Shown piece by piece: positions 34,069 through 45,376 of a DNA stretch of 64,000 nucleotides (position 1 is its first letter; every line of letters begins with the position of its first letter). The position numbers and the translations under genes were made by a program. The notes beneath the pieces are model-generated. The model was not told where the DNA came from. It made no database searches and was given only the letters and a program-made list of their open reading frames with translations. This stretch comes from Annulohypoxylon bovei var. microspora. Lineage: Eukaryota; Ascomycota; Sordariomycetes; Xylariales; Hypoxylaceae. The DNA is taken from contig MU405229.1 in the NCBI GenBank assembly GCA_022836615.1, positions 1 through 64,000 on the forward strand. The letters are read 5' to 3'.

Positions 34069-35724
34069 TCATTGAGCCGTACTTTTCTCCAATTCATCTT
34101 TCTCGTCAGCCGTCAACTCCGCTGATGCTTGGCCAATCCGCGCAGTTGCGCCGCAGACAAATGTGACACCAGCCAAACCAAGGCCGGTCCAGAATCCGAT
34201 CTGGTATTTTTCACGAAGGGTGGGATTCTCGTCCGCGTGGGAACGAGCCCAAGACGAAACGGCCAATTCAGCTACGCCGAGCCAAAATGCCATACCAAGG
34301 TATCCGAGACTGATTACCCACCCCGCAGCAGTAGCCTGTAAGCGCCTGGGCATCGCGGTCGTGGTGAAGACATTGGTCACGTTGTAGGTGATATCAATGC
34401 CTATGGTACCGCATACCATAGACGGGAATATGTACGCCCAATAGATATGACTGGTCGATAATTTGTGTACTCCGTCTTGTGCTGGTATTAAGGGGAATAG
34501 CATCACGCAAAGTATATAACCCACTCCGGAAACAAGTAGTAAGATCTGCCCAGATAATAGGTGTAGGACGAATCCCCCCGCAATTGCTAGTATGAAGCCG
34601 CCGATACACAGGGGGGTGAACCAGGCGGCGGTCTGTAGAGGGGTTGCGTGTAGAACATTTTCGATACTGGTCCCTACTGTTAGTGCGCACTTAGGAAGCG
34701 TGTAGAACATGGAAACTTACTAAAAGCTGGAATAAAATAAAAAGATGGCGAAAATGCCAAAACCGCAGAATACGAATCCGGAGATCCGCTTCATGAATTT
34801 TGGACGGAATAGGTCGGCTGGTAGCAGTGGCTGGGCCGAGACCCACCCTTGCACGTATACCGCGGCGCAAAGTAGGAGACTGCCGACTATAAACATAACG
34901 TATATGTATGGCGTTTGCCAACCGTCCGGGGCATTACCCCCATCTGTAAGCGCGTACACGACAAGTATCAGTCCCGGCACGATAGTGAACACCCCCCACC
35001 AATCCATAAGAACATCGGAACCGTCATGACTAAGATGCCGCGGGATAGCAAAGAAGCCAGCGACGACGACGAGAAAGACGAAGGCAGAACCGACAAAGAA
35101 GTATACCCTCCAGTCGGCAAGCTGCCCGGTGACGGCACCCATGATAATGCCGAAATAAAATCCTACACAAGCTGCTGCTCCGTACAAACTGAAGACAAGA
35201 TTCTTGCGTGGTCCGGGCCGATACGCCTCGCCTAAGAGTGTTAGACCCGCTGGAAGAAATGCGGCGACACCTAAGCCCTGCATCGCACGACTGGCTATCA
35301 GCATGATGGGGTTCTTGCTGAAGCCACAAACGATCGACCAGACCAGGAGCCAAATGTGGCCGCCCAGGAACACGACTCGACCTCCATGCTGGGTGCACAG
35401 ACGGGCAAACGGAAGAAGCAGGGCAGCAGTAGTCAGGTTTGTGACGCCGGCGGGCCACGTTTGTTGGGATTCTGGGATCTGTAATGCTTCGGTGATCGAT
35501 GGTAGGACGATGTTGAACCCGCTGATGAAGTACTCGCTCATACACAGTGAAGCCACCACGGCGAAGACGAATCCTGCTTCGGCGGCCCAGCTACCAAAGA
35601 TGGCTGGCCTCTCACGACCTAACCGTTCGATATCATTTTTGCCTAAGTTTTCGGTGTTGCCGCCTTCAGGGGCTTCGGAAGTCGTGACGAATACGCCATT
35701 GTTGATCTCGGCCGACACGGCCAT
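34069..35724 (-). CDS. MFS drug-efflux type transporter (DHA2-like)
   Basis: Exons 35724-34721 and 34666-34069 give 533 aa; the intron is 54 nt, GTAAGT...CCAG. After a polar 45-residue tail come 13-14 hydrophobic segments. Signatures are SGFNIVLPSITEALQIPESQ followed by TWPAGVTNLTTAALLLPFARL, SRAMQGLGVAAFLPAGLTLL and GFYFGIIMGAVTGQLADWR, the last being an antiporter motif-C-like stretch. The splice restores FYSSFYIENVLHATPLQTAAW, which fits this family. Likely role: export of a toxic or secondary metabolite at the plasma membrane. It is divergent from the Zn2Cys6 regulator across 971 bp, a frequent pairing for a pump and its regulator. The substrate is unknown. Confidence 0.87.
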
Positions 35725-36695
35725 GGTGAATTATAACGTATTATTAAAAATGGCTTAGAACTAGATGTAACGAGGTATGAAATAATGATCGATAAATTTA
35801 AGGAGAATTCCTCAAACATCATATGCCAATGAACTTGATTGGGGGAAGATACCAATAGAGACATCCTGAGAGTTTATATACAGACCGCTAAAAGAAAATT
35901 TCCCAGATGCCGGAGTCACCGTTTTATTAGTATAACATATATCGGTCGTCAGTCTGCAAGAAATGATTCTTGGCCACCGCATCGAGAACTCCATTGAATT
36001 ATGCAATCGGCTTTGTGGATGATAATAGGATACCGGGTAACCGTGATGGACTTATAAGGCTTCCCATTGGTCGGAATTGGACGAGTAGAAACTAAGAGAG
36101 ACTCCATCTGGACCCATCAAGCTGCACGACTTGAGTCTTGGCTGCCTCTTTAGGTATAGACTAGACAAATTGTACATGATGCCAAAGCTTAAATGATCGT
36201 TCGTCTCCACCTGATCAGAACATTTTACAAATCACTTCGAGAAAACATCATCTTCATTCACCGACATCGTCAGCCTTTCGTTGGGACTTGTTACCATATT
36301 AAGCGAAAAGTCTTAAGTCACTAATTGCTAGGATCGAGTTTCTAATCCCTTCTGATCTCTTCTCGCCCGACTGCCTGATAGGAAAAGTAATTATTGGATG
36401 CGGATCGAGACCAACACAACACTTGCTGTGACGTCGTTCAGTCAAGCTTTATTTAGCTCCGATTCGGGTCATATCCAAAACTGGAAGCGAGCCGCAGACT
36501 AGGATCCCCTCTTGTTTGCCTCGGTTGGGTTGTAGATGCAACAAATAGTCGTTCCTTCGACATTCCTAGCCAATAGCCTAAATCCATCTCGGCTCATCCG
36601 ATTGTGAGATAGGAGTTGTCATCTAACATCTAACACTTTCACATTGTCACATACCTATCTACCGACACTCTGGTGCTTGTCATCTACCCAATCCT
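35725..36695. promoter_or_regulatory. Shared divergent promoter of the MFS pump and the Zn2Cys6 regulator
   Basis: 971 bp with no gene. It separates divergent starts and is the natural place for autoregulatory CGG-type sites, but I could not pick out a convincing CGG-N-CCG pair by eye. Confidence 0.4.
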
Positions 36696-38550
36696 ATGGT
36701 TGCTACAAAGGCTTGCCATAACTGTCGTCGCCGTCGCATAAGGTGCGATCGTTCTGTCCCCGAATGCCACAAATGTACGAGCACCGGACGGGAGTGTCCC
36801 GGCTATGGCAAACTTTATAAGTGGGTTGATAACGCGGCATCACGAGGCCAAGTAACCAAGAAGGATTCGTCACCCCTGATTTTGGAAACTCGAGAGCCAC
36901 TCACGTCTCAATCTGACGTCAAGGATTGTGCTGAGCAAACCCTAACAGTAGCACACAAAGAAGTTGAACCCCGGTCTCATACCCCAAACTTCTCATTGCT
37001 GGACCCCCTATTCCAGAACCTAGGGCTGTCGTCACGGCACTATCTGAATTATTGTCAGTCTCATTCCGGCTTGCCATTATGCATCGTTATCATTCTAACC
37101 ATGCCTAGATGCCATCCGTTTTTGCCAAGACCTGATTGTGTATGACTCACCTCAGTATGGTACCAATCCGTTCAGGGACCTGGTTCCTATGTCTCAGGAG
37201 TATCCGTTTCTCCGCGAGATTGTCATTGCAGCATCGGCGTTGCATTATTGGAACACCATGCGCTGGGACAAAAACCCGCAACCGGCAGCTGATGCCCTAG
37301 TTGATGCCTTGCGTGCACGACATAAGGCTATCACATCGCTGCAGACTGCGCTAGAGCATCTAAGAGCCCTCGGTAATGTTGATATTGGCGACGGACTGAA
37401 GGACGCGCTGCTAGCTGCGGTGCTCTTTTTCGTCAACTTTGCGTTGGTTGATTCAGGAAAGGGTGGCTGGCGAGCTCATATGAGTTTCGTCGGCAAACTT
37501 CTTAGCATGCGAAAATCTAGTCGTTCTCGGTCATATGCTTCATTGGAGTTCACGAAGGAGCTACAATTAGATTCTAAGTCCTGTTTAGATCTCTCGTCGT
37601 TCGAGCCTCTTATTCCCTTCGCTTTATCTCATGATCCTGTCTCATCCTCCAAGGCCCTATGCGTCCGCGATTATATCGCCTCGGACTCGGTAGCCTACTA
37701 TATCTGGAGTATTGCCCTCGATTCACTTGTGTGTTCGAAGAGTGATATCGCTCCAGCTGACTCGATGTCACATGAGGAGGATATTGATATTCTTCCCATT
37801 CTCTTCCGGACTGAGGCCAACAGCTACCACAGCTGCCCTTCTCGTTTATTATATGCTGTCTTTCGGACCTCGCAGCTAGCAAGAGATATCAAGTCTAACG
37901 AGACCAGCTTACTGAATGATCGGCAAGTGCAATCATGCCTTGACCTTCTAAGGGACGCCCAGGCATTTGATACTGATGCCTGGGCAGAGGAGATTTGCGC
38001 TAAGATCGCTGCAGACGTGGGGTATTTGGACAAAACCGAGCTAGAGTATCGCAGACACATCGGTGCGACTTTTCGCGCTGCTGTATGCCTGTATGTTCTT
38101 CTGGTTGCTCCGGACCTGTTAAGCCAAGTTGTCCGTCATGCATCCCTTAGCAAAGTCGGGGAAGACGTCTTGTCCAGTCTTCCCAACACCGCAGAGCTCA
38201 CCAGCACGATTTTATATCACCTTTCATATATCCCTACCGACAGCCCCCTGTTCAAGTCCGCCACGTGGCCTGTATTCCTTACGGGCATCGAAACTACGAT
38301 TCCGGCTCATAGAAAATGGGTTTTAGATCGTTTGCACGAGTACAGGATAATCTGCCCCTGGGGAATGATCACCTCGACGATGGAAACGTTGGTAGAGATC
38401 TGGCGGATGAGAGATAGCGCGCCAGCCGAAAAAAACGAGACGGGAAAGATGGTTCTTGCCGGGGAATTGATCACCTCACCAGGCGAAAGGGACAATATCA
38501 ACTGGTTAATGCAATTACAAGGCTTAAATATTGATTGCTTGCTTGTATGA
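36696..38550 (+). CDS. Zn2Cys6 transcription factor
   Basis: Exons 36696-37053 and 37109-38550 (intron 55 nt, GTCAGT...CTAG) give 599 aa. The N-terminal Zn2Cys6 cluster is complete: Cys7, 10, 17, 24, 27 and 34 (Cx2Cx6Cx6Cx2Cx6C), with the basic run RRRRIR. A linker follows, then a Fungal_trans_2-like regulatory region, beginning HYLNYYAIRFCQDL and including FLREIVIAASALHYWN. It likely binds CGG-type half-sites. The divergent MFS pump is the best candidate target, by position only. The frame ends in TGA with no defects. Confidence 0.87.
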
Positions 38551-38700
38551 AGCTACATAATCCAGTACTCGACGCTACACACATTGAAACTAGACGAGTA
38601 GCTTCGTATCTTTGGAACTGGTAGGCTAGGGACGTCGCCGTAATTGTCCATCAAGCACTCTCTCAAAAAGAACCATCCGTCGCTATTAGCCCGTCAGCTC

Positions 38701-39751
38701 CTAGTGCGCAGGAGCAGCACCAGGGTTGCTCAAGATCTCCTTCGCAGCAGCCACATAGGAGCCCTCCCTAATATCAGCCAAGATGCCTGCCTTCTCCTTA
38801 ATCTCCCAGCCAAGCTCTTTCCTAGCCTTGGCGCTAGAAGAGCGGGTCTCGGCTTTAAGGAAGGCGGCGAAGAAGCCCCCAAGCTTCTCGGACGCCTCCG
38901 CAAGCGTATGGTACTTGACAGGAACGCCCATCACGTGGCTGATCGCTTCGGCGATCTGCAGACTGGTGATATCCGTCGCGTCGGTCGCGTTATATAGGGA
39001 GCCCGCGGGCGCCTTCTGGGCCGCGAGCAGGTACAGCGCCGCGGCGTCGTCGACGTGCACGGTCGAGGTGACGGCTTTGCCCTCGTCGACGACGATCACT
39101 TCGCCCTTGCTGGCGGATATTTGCACTGGTGACGGGTTAGCCGCTCGGTTGGCTTTTATATACAAAACTAGAGATATGAGATGGCATGTCATGTCACTTA
39201 CTGAAAAGCCTGATCCCGCTACCCCCGCGTCCGTAGACGTACGGAGCGAGCCGGATGCTCGAGACCCTGATCCCCTTCTTGGCGAGCGAGAGGTCGTACT
39301 GCTCGACGACGTACCGCGGCACGAGGGACTGCTCGGGGTACGGCGCCGTCTCGTCCGTCTCGCCGCCGTTCGGGTCCGGCGCCGCCATCAGCGTGCCCGA
39401 GGTCATGACCAGCGGCTTGCCGGAGCCCGCCATGCCCTCAGCGAAGGCATCCGCGATGGCGGCCTGCGCCTTGATCACGGGCTCGTACCCGCCGCTCAGG
39501 TCGAAGGTGAACGGGTCCGCCAGGTGCATGACGACGTCGGCGGCGGCGCTCTCGTCGCGCAGCACCGCGAGCGACGTCAGGTCCCCGCGCACTGGGACCG
39601 CGCCCAGCGCGAGTATCTTGGCGTCGCTGGCGGGAGTGCGCGAGAGCCCGCGCACGGAGTAGCCCTGCGCGATAGCCTGCCGCGTGATAGACGACCCGAC
39701 GTACCCGCTCGCGCCGGTCATGAAGATTAGCTGGTTCTTGGGGGCTGCCAT
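38701..39751 (-). CDS. NAD-dependent epimerase/dehydratase-like (atypical extended SDR)
   Basis: Exons 39751-39202 and 39125-38701 (intron 76 nt) give 324 aa. The Rossmann fold is at the N-terminus: LIFMTGASGYVGSSITRQAI, then DLTSLAVL. After the central SGTLMAAPDP stretch the usual catalytic YxxxK is replaced by RYVVEQYDLS, as in the atypical extended SDRs that align with NAD(P)-binding epimerase-like proteins. The splice gives RLFMQISASKGEVIVV. The C-terminal half has VHVDDAAALYLLAAQKAPAG and LYNATDATDI, typical of this group. It converges on the Zn2Cys6 gene, with stops 150 bp apart. The reaction is unknown; a reductase or epimerase for a small metabolite is plausible. The coding exons are GC-rich. 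Confidence 0.85.
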
Positions 39752-41143
39752 GGCGGCTTTGTGCTTGTCGGGGGGACGGAGGACTGATGGGATGAAGGTT
39801 TTAAAAGGTTGTTTCTTGGTCTTGAGTAGGTAGGTGGTTCGGCTACTTGCTCGAATCTAAATGGTGTTCAATCTTCGCTCGGGGTGGATATAGCCATCAT
39901 CTTTATAGATCCGCGTGGAGATAATGGAGTCCGGGATACCGGCGATAAATCTGCTCCGTCCGTGTAACCTTGAGACCGATATTTCCTGCTAAGGCTAAGA
40001 CCCGCGGCCCGTGAACATTAGTAATTCTAACATACGAGGCTTGCGTAGGTATTGGCTAACTAGTGACTACTGGTTGTGGTTGCGCAAGAGATGAGGGGAA
40101 TAAGGGGGCTTAGGGGATTACTACGGTAGAAGAACGGCATCAATTGGGAATGGTAAAACTTCACAATACCTACCTGCCTACCTAGCGCGGTTGAATTACG
40201 CTTTGTTCGTAGCGCGTACAGATAGGTATACGAGCCTTGCATATTCGTACGTCTCGCGGACATACCGGGGATACATCATAAAGTCCTTGGATATAAATCC
40301 CAAGGATTCTCAACTACGATTGAGACGGGACCGAAGCCAGACATCGGTCTGTTCGTCAATTAGCTGAAAAGCACCCCTCTAGGTAAATTTATAGGTGATG
40401 GTATGTACCATACCAATATCTCCTCATAGTCTCGATATACGATTTTTAATAATTTCTTTGGCTCAGTTATTCGGTATTGTTGATGATATTCAAAGTGCCG
40501 TAATATTGGTGGCAATCTAACCTATAAGATGTAAGTCTATGTACCCTTACGTAGTGATTTGTATGACAAGATACCTTTTGTCTCGATAGGGCATAGTGCC
40601 ACGTCTCGGACCCGTCTCAGTATGAGAATCCTGCCGATTCGGTTCTAGAGATCGGACCCGACTTGACAGTTTGAGATCGGTGTGAGATCGGGGATATTGC
40701 CTTGGTTTTCGCAGTTGGATTGAGCATAGATTGTGTTCGAGGTAGAGATTGGTTTGTAAGCGTGCCCGCTTTCTTACCCAGTCGGCGGCGTTGTGGCCCC
40801 GCAGTCCTCCGGCTTTGCGGGATTGGAGATCCCGGAGGCCTTCGGTCGAATTGATTGATCGTGAAGTCCTTGATATTAGTAATTAAGAACCATATCTGGT
40901 GTCGTACTGGGATGTTTCACTACGTCGGATTTTGTCCTTTCGTTCTCAGGTTCTCTTCCCGTTGTATGTTGGGGGTTGAGAGTGATAGGGTATGGATGAC
41001 AATCACGGCATCAACGGTGTCATCAAATTATAACAGTGTCTCTTGGTGTTACTCACTACGTAGGTTTCCTTATCTCTACATTGCTATTATACAGCCCTCC
41101 AATGGCGTGCGCCTCGATTTCTCCGCTAGACAACCCAAGTTTC
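39752..41143. other. Intergenic region
   Basis: About 1.4 kb. Three copies of GAGATCGG lie at about 40647-40692, and ACCTACCTGCCTACCTAG at about 40169-40186. A short plus-strand frame at 40855-41187 overlaps the 3' end of the next gene and is not supported. Confidence 0.55.
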
Positions 41144-43021
41144 TCATAGTCGCCAAATGTCGTCCTTCAGGTCTACGAAGGAGCTGATTAAGTCGAATAC
41201 GCTACCAGCCCAGGCTAAACCCTCATGCTCATTCTCCTGGAATGGCTTCCTAGAAGAGACGCAGCTGTCATCTCCCAGCGTCCCCAACTTCTCTATGGCG
41301 GCGTCAAAATTTATCATGAGCTCGTCTAGGACATGCCACAACTCCTCCGAGTCCTCATATTTCCCCCGAATAACACAATCCAGGCGCGCGATGAAATATG
41401 CCAAGCTCTTAATCGTCTCGCCTCGTGAAAGGTCGTTGTTGCCGTGGTCCGTTGAGTTAGACGATAGGGCATTTTTCAGCTCGTAGATTAAGATAGATGC
41501 GGCAGGCACCCCGTATAGAACCACCTGGAATGCCAGATCAGTAATAGATAAAATTCGCGTAGACTGGATTTTGCTCACCATCGAGGCATAGCCTCTAGGA
41601 AGCGATGCACCGCCCCTTCGTGGCAGATCGAGGCCAAGGACGGTCGTCATCATTTCCCGCGCTGGTCGTATCATAGAATTGTACCGGCGGAGTTGATGAT
41701 TAGCTTGAAGCTTGATTGAAAGGTATTCAAGATGTATTGATGCCAGCAGCAGACGAATCCGATATATATGCTCATCTGCATGCCCATCCAAAGCGTCATT
41801 GCAACACCTGATGTAGTCGGGAAGATTGTCCAATTTTGAAGAATATTCTGGGATAATTCCTCTATCTGATTGTTAGGAAACGTCATGTATAACTAGGTGT
41901 TAATGGAGCACTTACTCTACTTCGTTTATCGAACGGTGCTCGTTGATATCCCGTGTTTCCATGAGGAGTTTCTCGCGAAATGTACTTATAACAAAGCGTA
42001 GCCTGATCCAGGCTATAGTACAGGATTTGCCAGGACACAACCAGCGACAATAATTCGTTAGGGATAAATGAGTCATTGCATAATTACATTCTCTCTCTAT
42101 ATGACTGATATGAGAAAATGCCTCGATTGATAGACCCAGTGGCGGACATATTGTGCAGAAGCGATGGGAAATCATCGGTGGGCGCTTGAAGATTGTACAT
42201 AGTGTTATGTCGATGCTGTATGCGGCAGCAAATAAGTATCTCCGCATTGCCAGGAAGTATTCGGGAATTCTCGTGTCTCCCTTGTCGTTATGGAGTCCCG
42301 CTTCGAAGACAACTCCTATGAGCTCGACAAGCTGCCTCCAGGTTCGATAATCTGTTCGTATTAGTGATAAAATGCGAGATTTCTTTTTAATAGGCTCACC
42401 CTTATCCCCGTAATGCTGTGAGATGACTATGAAATTCTGGTAGATTGACATAACCGCGATATCGTTGATGGATCCGCTCTTACGCCAAAGCTCTACACAC
42501 AACGACGAAGCTTCCACCATATCAGAAATCAGACCATCCCGTTCCTTAGAGTTAGCTAGATGCTTGGAGGTAGGTGATAGTAGCATCGCAGACGATGCCA
42601 CCAAGGCGCAGAATATTCCTAGGCCCTCCCAACGTAGTTTTTCTCCGGTGAAGAGGAAGAAATAGCTACTTATGTCAACGCTTTCTGTTCTATATGACGC
42701 TTCCAATGACGTCTCAGCCGATATACCTTTAGCGAGCATCGATAAAGCGCCCGTTTCCAGATCGCAAAAGCAGTTCTCGTCCCTGATACTAAGAACAGAA
42801 TGTAGCAGCATGTCAGCAAATACTTTCGGTACAATGCAGACATGGCTGGCCTGATAGTACACTTCGAAGAGCTTCTGATAACACCGCACATGGCGACTAA
42901 GAACGAGTTGTAGGACGTGGCAACCCGGATCTGTTTCCTTAGAGACCACGAGCGAAATATCTAGATTAGACATCTTGGGTGGAGGAAGTACAGAGTTGAG
43001 ACCAGGTAGCAACAGTAACAT
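41144..43021 (-). CDS. Fungal transcription-factor-like protein without a visible DNA-binding domain
   Basis: Exons 43021-42400, 42351-41916 and 41861-41144 (introns 48 and 54 nt) give 591 aa. The overall layout resembles the fungal-specific transcription factor middle homology region. Segments: HYGDKDYRTWRQLVELIGVV and RRYLFAAAYSIDITLCTIF, then GIIPEYSSKLDNLPDYIRCC. The N-terminus lacks the Cys-rich Zn2Cys6 cluster. None is found in the 600 bp upstream on the same strand either. It may be a cofactor-like paralogue that lost its DNA-binding exon, or an N-terminal exon lies further away. Its neighbour is an ACC-synthase-like enzyme transcribed in the same direction. Confidence 0.72.
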
Positions 43022-43711
43022 TATAAAAAGATCGACGCAGTTGTAGTTGTATAATCGTTGCAGGATAGTAGAAGCGCGGCGATTTATTCTTATTATATGT
43101 AGGTACCTACCTACTTAGTGAAATTAGACTTTAGTGCCTACCTAGTCTTCTCAATTCAAACCCGTTTGCAGGTTGCGGTCGTGGGAGAGATGAGTATTTG
43201 CCAAGGACCAATGATAGCAACAAAAGGGGGAGGGGATGTATGGGCCTGTATAACTTCACTCTTCTCGGACGGGTAACCGCTTCGAAAGATGAGGCAGCCG
43301 AGGGTATGTAGATACGGCGTTTGTTGCATAAGTACCTAGGTAGGTACCTCATAGGGGGAAATATTCAAAATAGCAAGCTGTGTTGGAAGAAGAGAAGTTA
43401 AAAGCGACGGTAAGAAAATGAGACTACCTATTTGAGTATCACAAGACAATATATAATAATAGCCTCAGTTCATTGCAAAACAGCCGTAGAAGCCCTTAAA
43501 GTCAAAATAGTGATAAAATATTTTGTCCGCGTTCTAAGCGGTCTCGAGCTAGAAGCGAGGAACATGCTTGTCGTAGCACTAGACGAGGTAGTAGTTAAGA
43601 CCATAGATCTTATCTAATAATAGGGATATTTAGATGATACACGCGAAAATATATCATGAAGTACTATTGCCGTATTACGCGCGATATTCTAATTTATCAT
43701 GAGAATCAGCT
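43022..43711. other. Intergenic region
   Basis: About 690 bp between two minus-strand genes. It contains TACCTAGGTAGGTACCT at about 43333-43349 and GTAGGTACCTACCTACT at about 43099-43115. No zinc-cluster exon or other gene seen. Confidence 0.55.
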
Positions 43712-45376
43712 TCAGTTCGAGTTTCCCGCGATAAGGGGACGAAATACTAACCTTTCAATCCCCTCTCTGACAACGTCTTCTTCAAGGCAGAACACGAGTC
43801 GGAATCTACCCGGACTCGGAGCATGATATGCTTCTCCTGTCGCCATTATGACTCCTGCTTGATTGAGACGTTCAGATAACAACCTCTCGGCTTCCCATCC
43901 ATCCCCGTTGGTTTCTCGTATAGGTAGGAAAGAGGTTAGGTCGAGCCATATAAAAAAGCCTGCATTTCTAAGTGAATGTTAGATTACGTGTTTCGTCTAG
44001 GTCTGGTAGAGCGAATGCTCAAGTGTTGGCATTCAAAGATATAGTTATAGGAGAGAACATACCCCTTTTTGTGAAACTCGATACCGGCCCGACCAAGGAG
44101 AACTTCGGACTGCAAACGAGCCTGAAATAATCGAAGATTCGACTTCTCAAGAAACTTGGCGACATATTCCTGGTCTTCGAGGATCTTGGTTGCTAGATCC
44201 ATGGAGTACTGGGAAGGAGAGGAGAACCGACTTGTTGAAACACATGAGTAATAGCCAGGCACCATATTTGTAGACGATGAAGACTCACCACACGGCACGC
44301 GTTGCATTAGTGAATTCCTTATTCTGAGATATAACACAGCCCAGTCGCATTCCACTAGAGCCAAAATCTTTCGACATGCCATAAAGCACGTGGACCTGAC
44401 TGGGATCGATGATCCCAGTATAATCGATAGCCCGTACCGAAGTGAACTTTTCGGAATGGCGATCATCTCGAGCGTAAACCGAGAGGGCATAGATCTCGTC
44501 GCTGATGAGGTGGATTCCCTTAGACGCACACAGATGCATGAGTCCAACAAGCGTTTCGCGAGGGTAGCATTGCCCTATTCTCGAATTTAGTCATTCCACT
44601 TCCAAAAGCTGTGATGCGCGTCCCACCTAGAGGATTGTGCGGATTACATATGATCAGCGCCTTAATATTAACACCTCGCGCCTTTGCAGCCTCATAACCT
44701 GCCTCGTAGCGTGCGACGCAGTCCGGCAAGAACTGATCCGTATCGCCGACCTCCACATACTCTAGGGTCACGCTTCAACGGCATTCTATTAGACTCGAGA
44801 GCGGGGCGGCCACGGAAACACCACCTACCCGGTTCTGATCGTGAGGTCTCTTGCGAAGGCCCCGTAGACAGGCTTCCCGAGCATGATAGAGTCTTGTTCG
44901 TCGGGATTGCAGGTAATGAGGGCGCAGACTTCGTTCAGATCGGTCACACCGGCGGCGAACGTGACCTCCTCAAGATCGATCTCCTGCACTGGCTTGAAAT
45001 GCGTGTTCATGTGCTTCGCCATTGCGGCGCGAAGACGCATTGTGCCTGTGTAACCTTCCCCGTACGCACATAGCTGCTTATCAAACTGGCTCTACACCTC
45101 GAATGTCTTAATACTCCGCAACCAGAGTCGAGATGAAGACGAAGATGAATCTTACATGCTCGTTGATGAAGTGGGTTAGGTCTTCATGTACCAGCCACTA
45201 AAAGCGATCAGTGGCTATATGTGCGTCTGTTGTATGAGGGTTGGTAGCCCCTGACTTACGTTCTCCGCATTTGCAAAGCTCACGATCCCGTTCGGATTTC
45301 TGGTGGGGTGGTAGGCATTCAAGTCCCCGTGAGCGTAGCGCATCTTCGCCCAATTTGCTCCTCTTGTCGACAACAT
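43712..45376 (-). CDS. ACC-synthase-like PLP-dependent enzyme (class I/II aminotransferase fold)
   Basis: Seven exons: 45376-45260, 45197-45156, 45091-44829, 44772-44627, 44574-44289, 44230-44063 and 43967-43712, giving 425 aa. The introns are 52-95 nt. The family start is SFANAENWLVHEDL. The PLP site is well formed: NPHNPLG, DEIY (Asp215, Tyr218) and YGMSKDFGSSGMRLG with Lys258 as the likely Schiff-base residue. The C-terminal domain has WLDLTSFLP and GRFRLVFCLEEDVVREG. Fungal members are annotated as 1-aminocyclopropane-1-carboxylate synthase-like or aminotransferases; the true substrate may be another amino acid. The fourth exon uses a TTGAAG acceptor, and the alternative CCCTAG acceptor breaks the frame. 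The gene seems intact. Confidence 0.85.

Noticed and set aside
40855..41187. 110-aa plus-strand frame
   Set aside because: It overlaps the 3' end of the transcription-factor-like gene on the other strand and has no motif.
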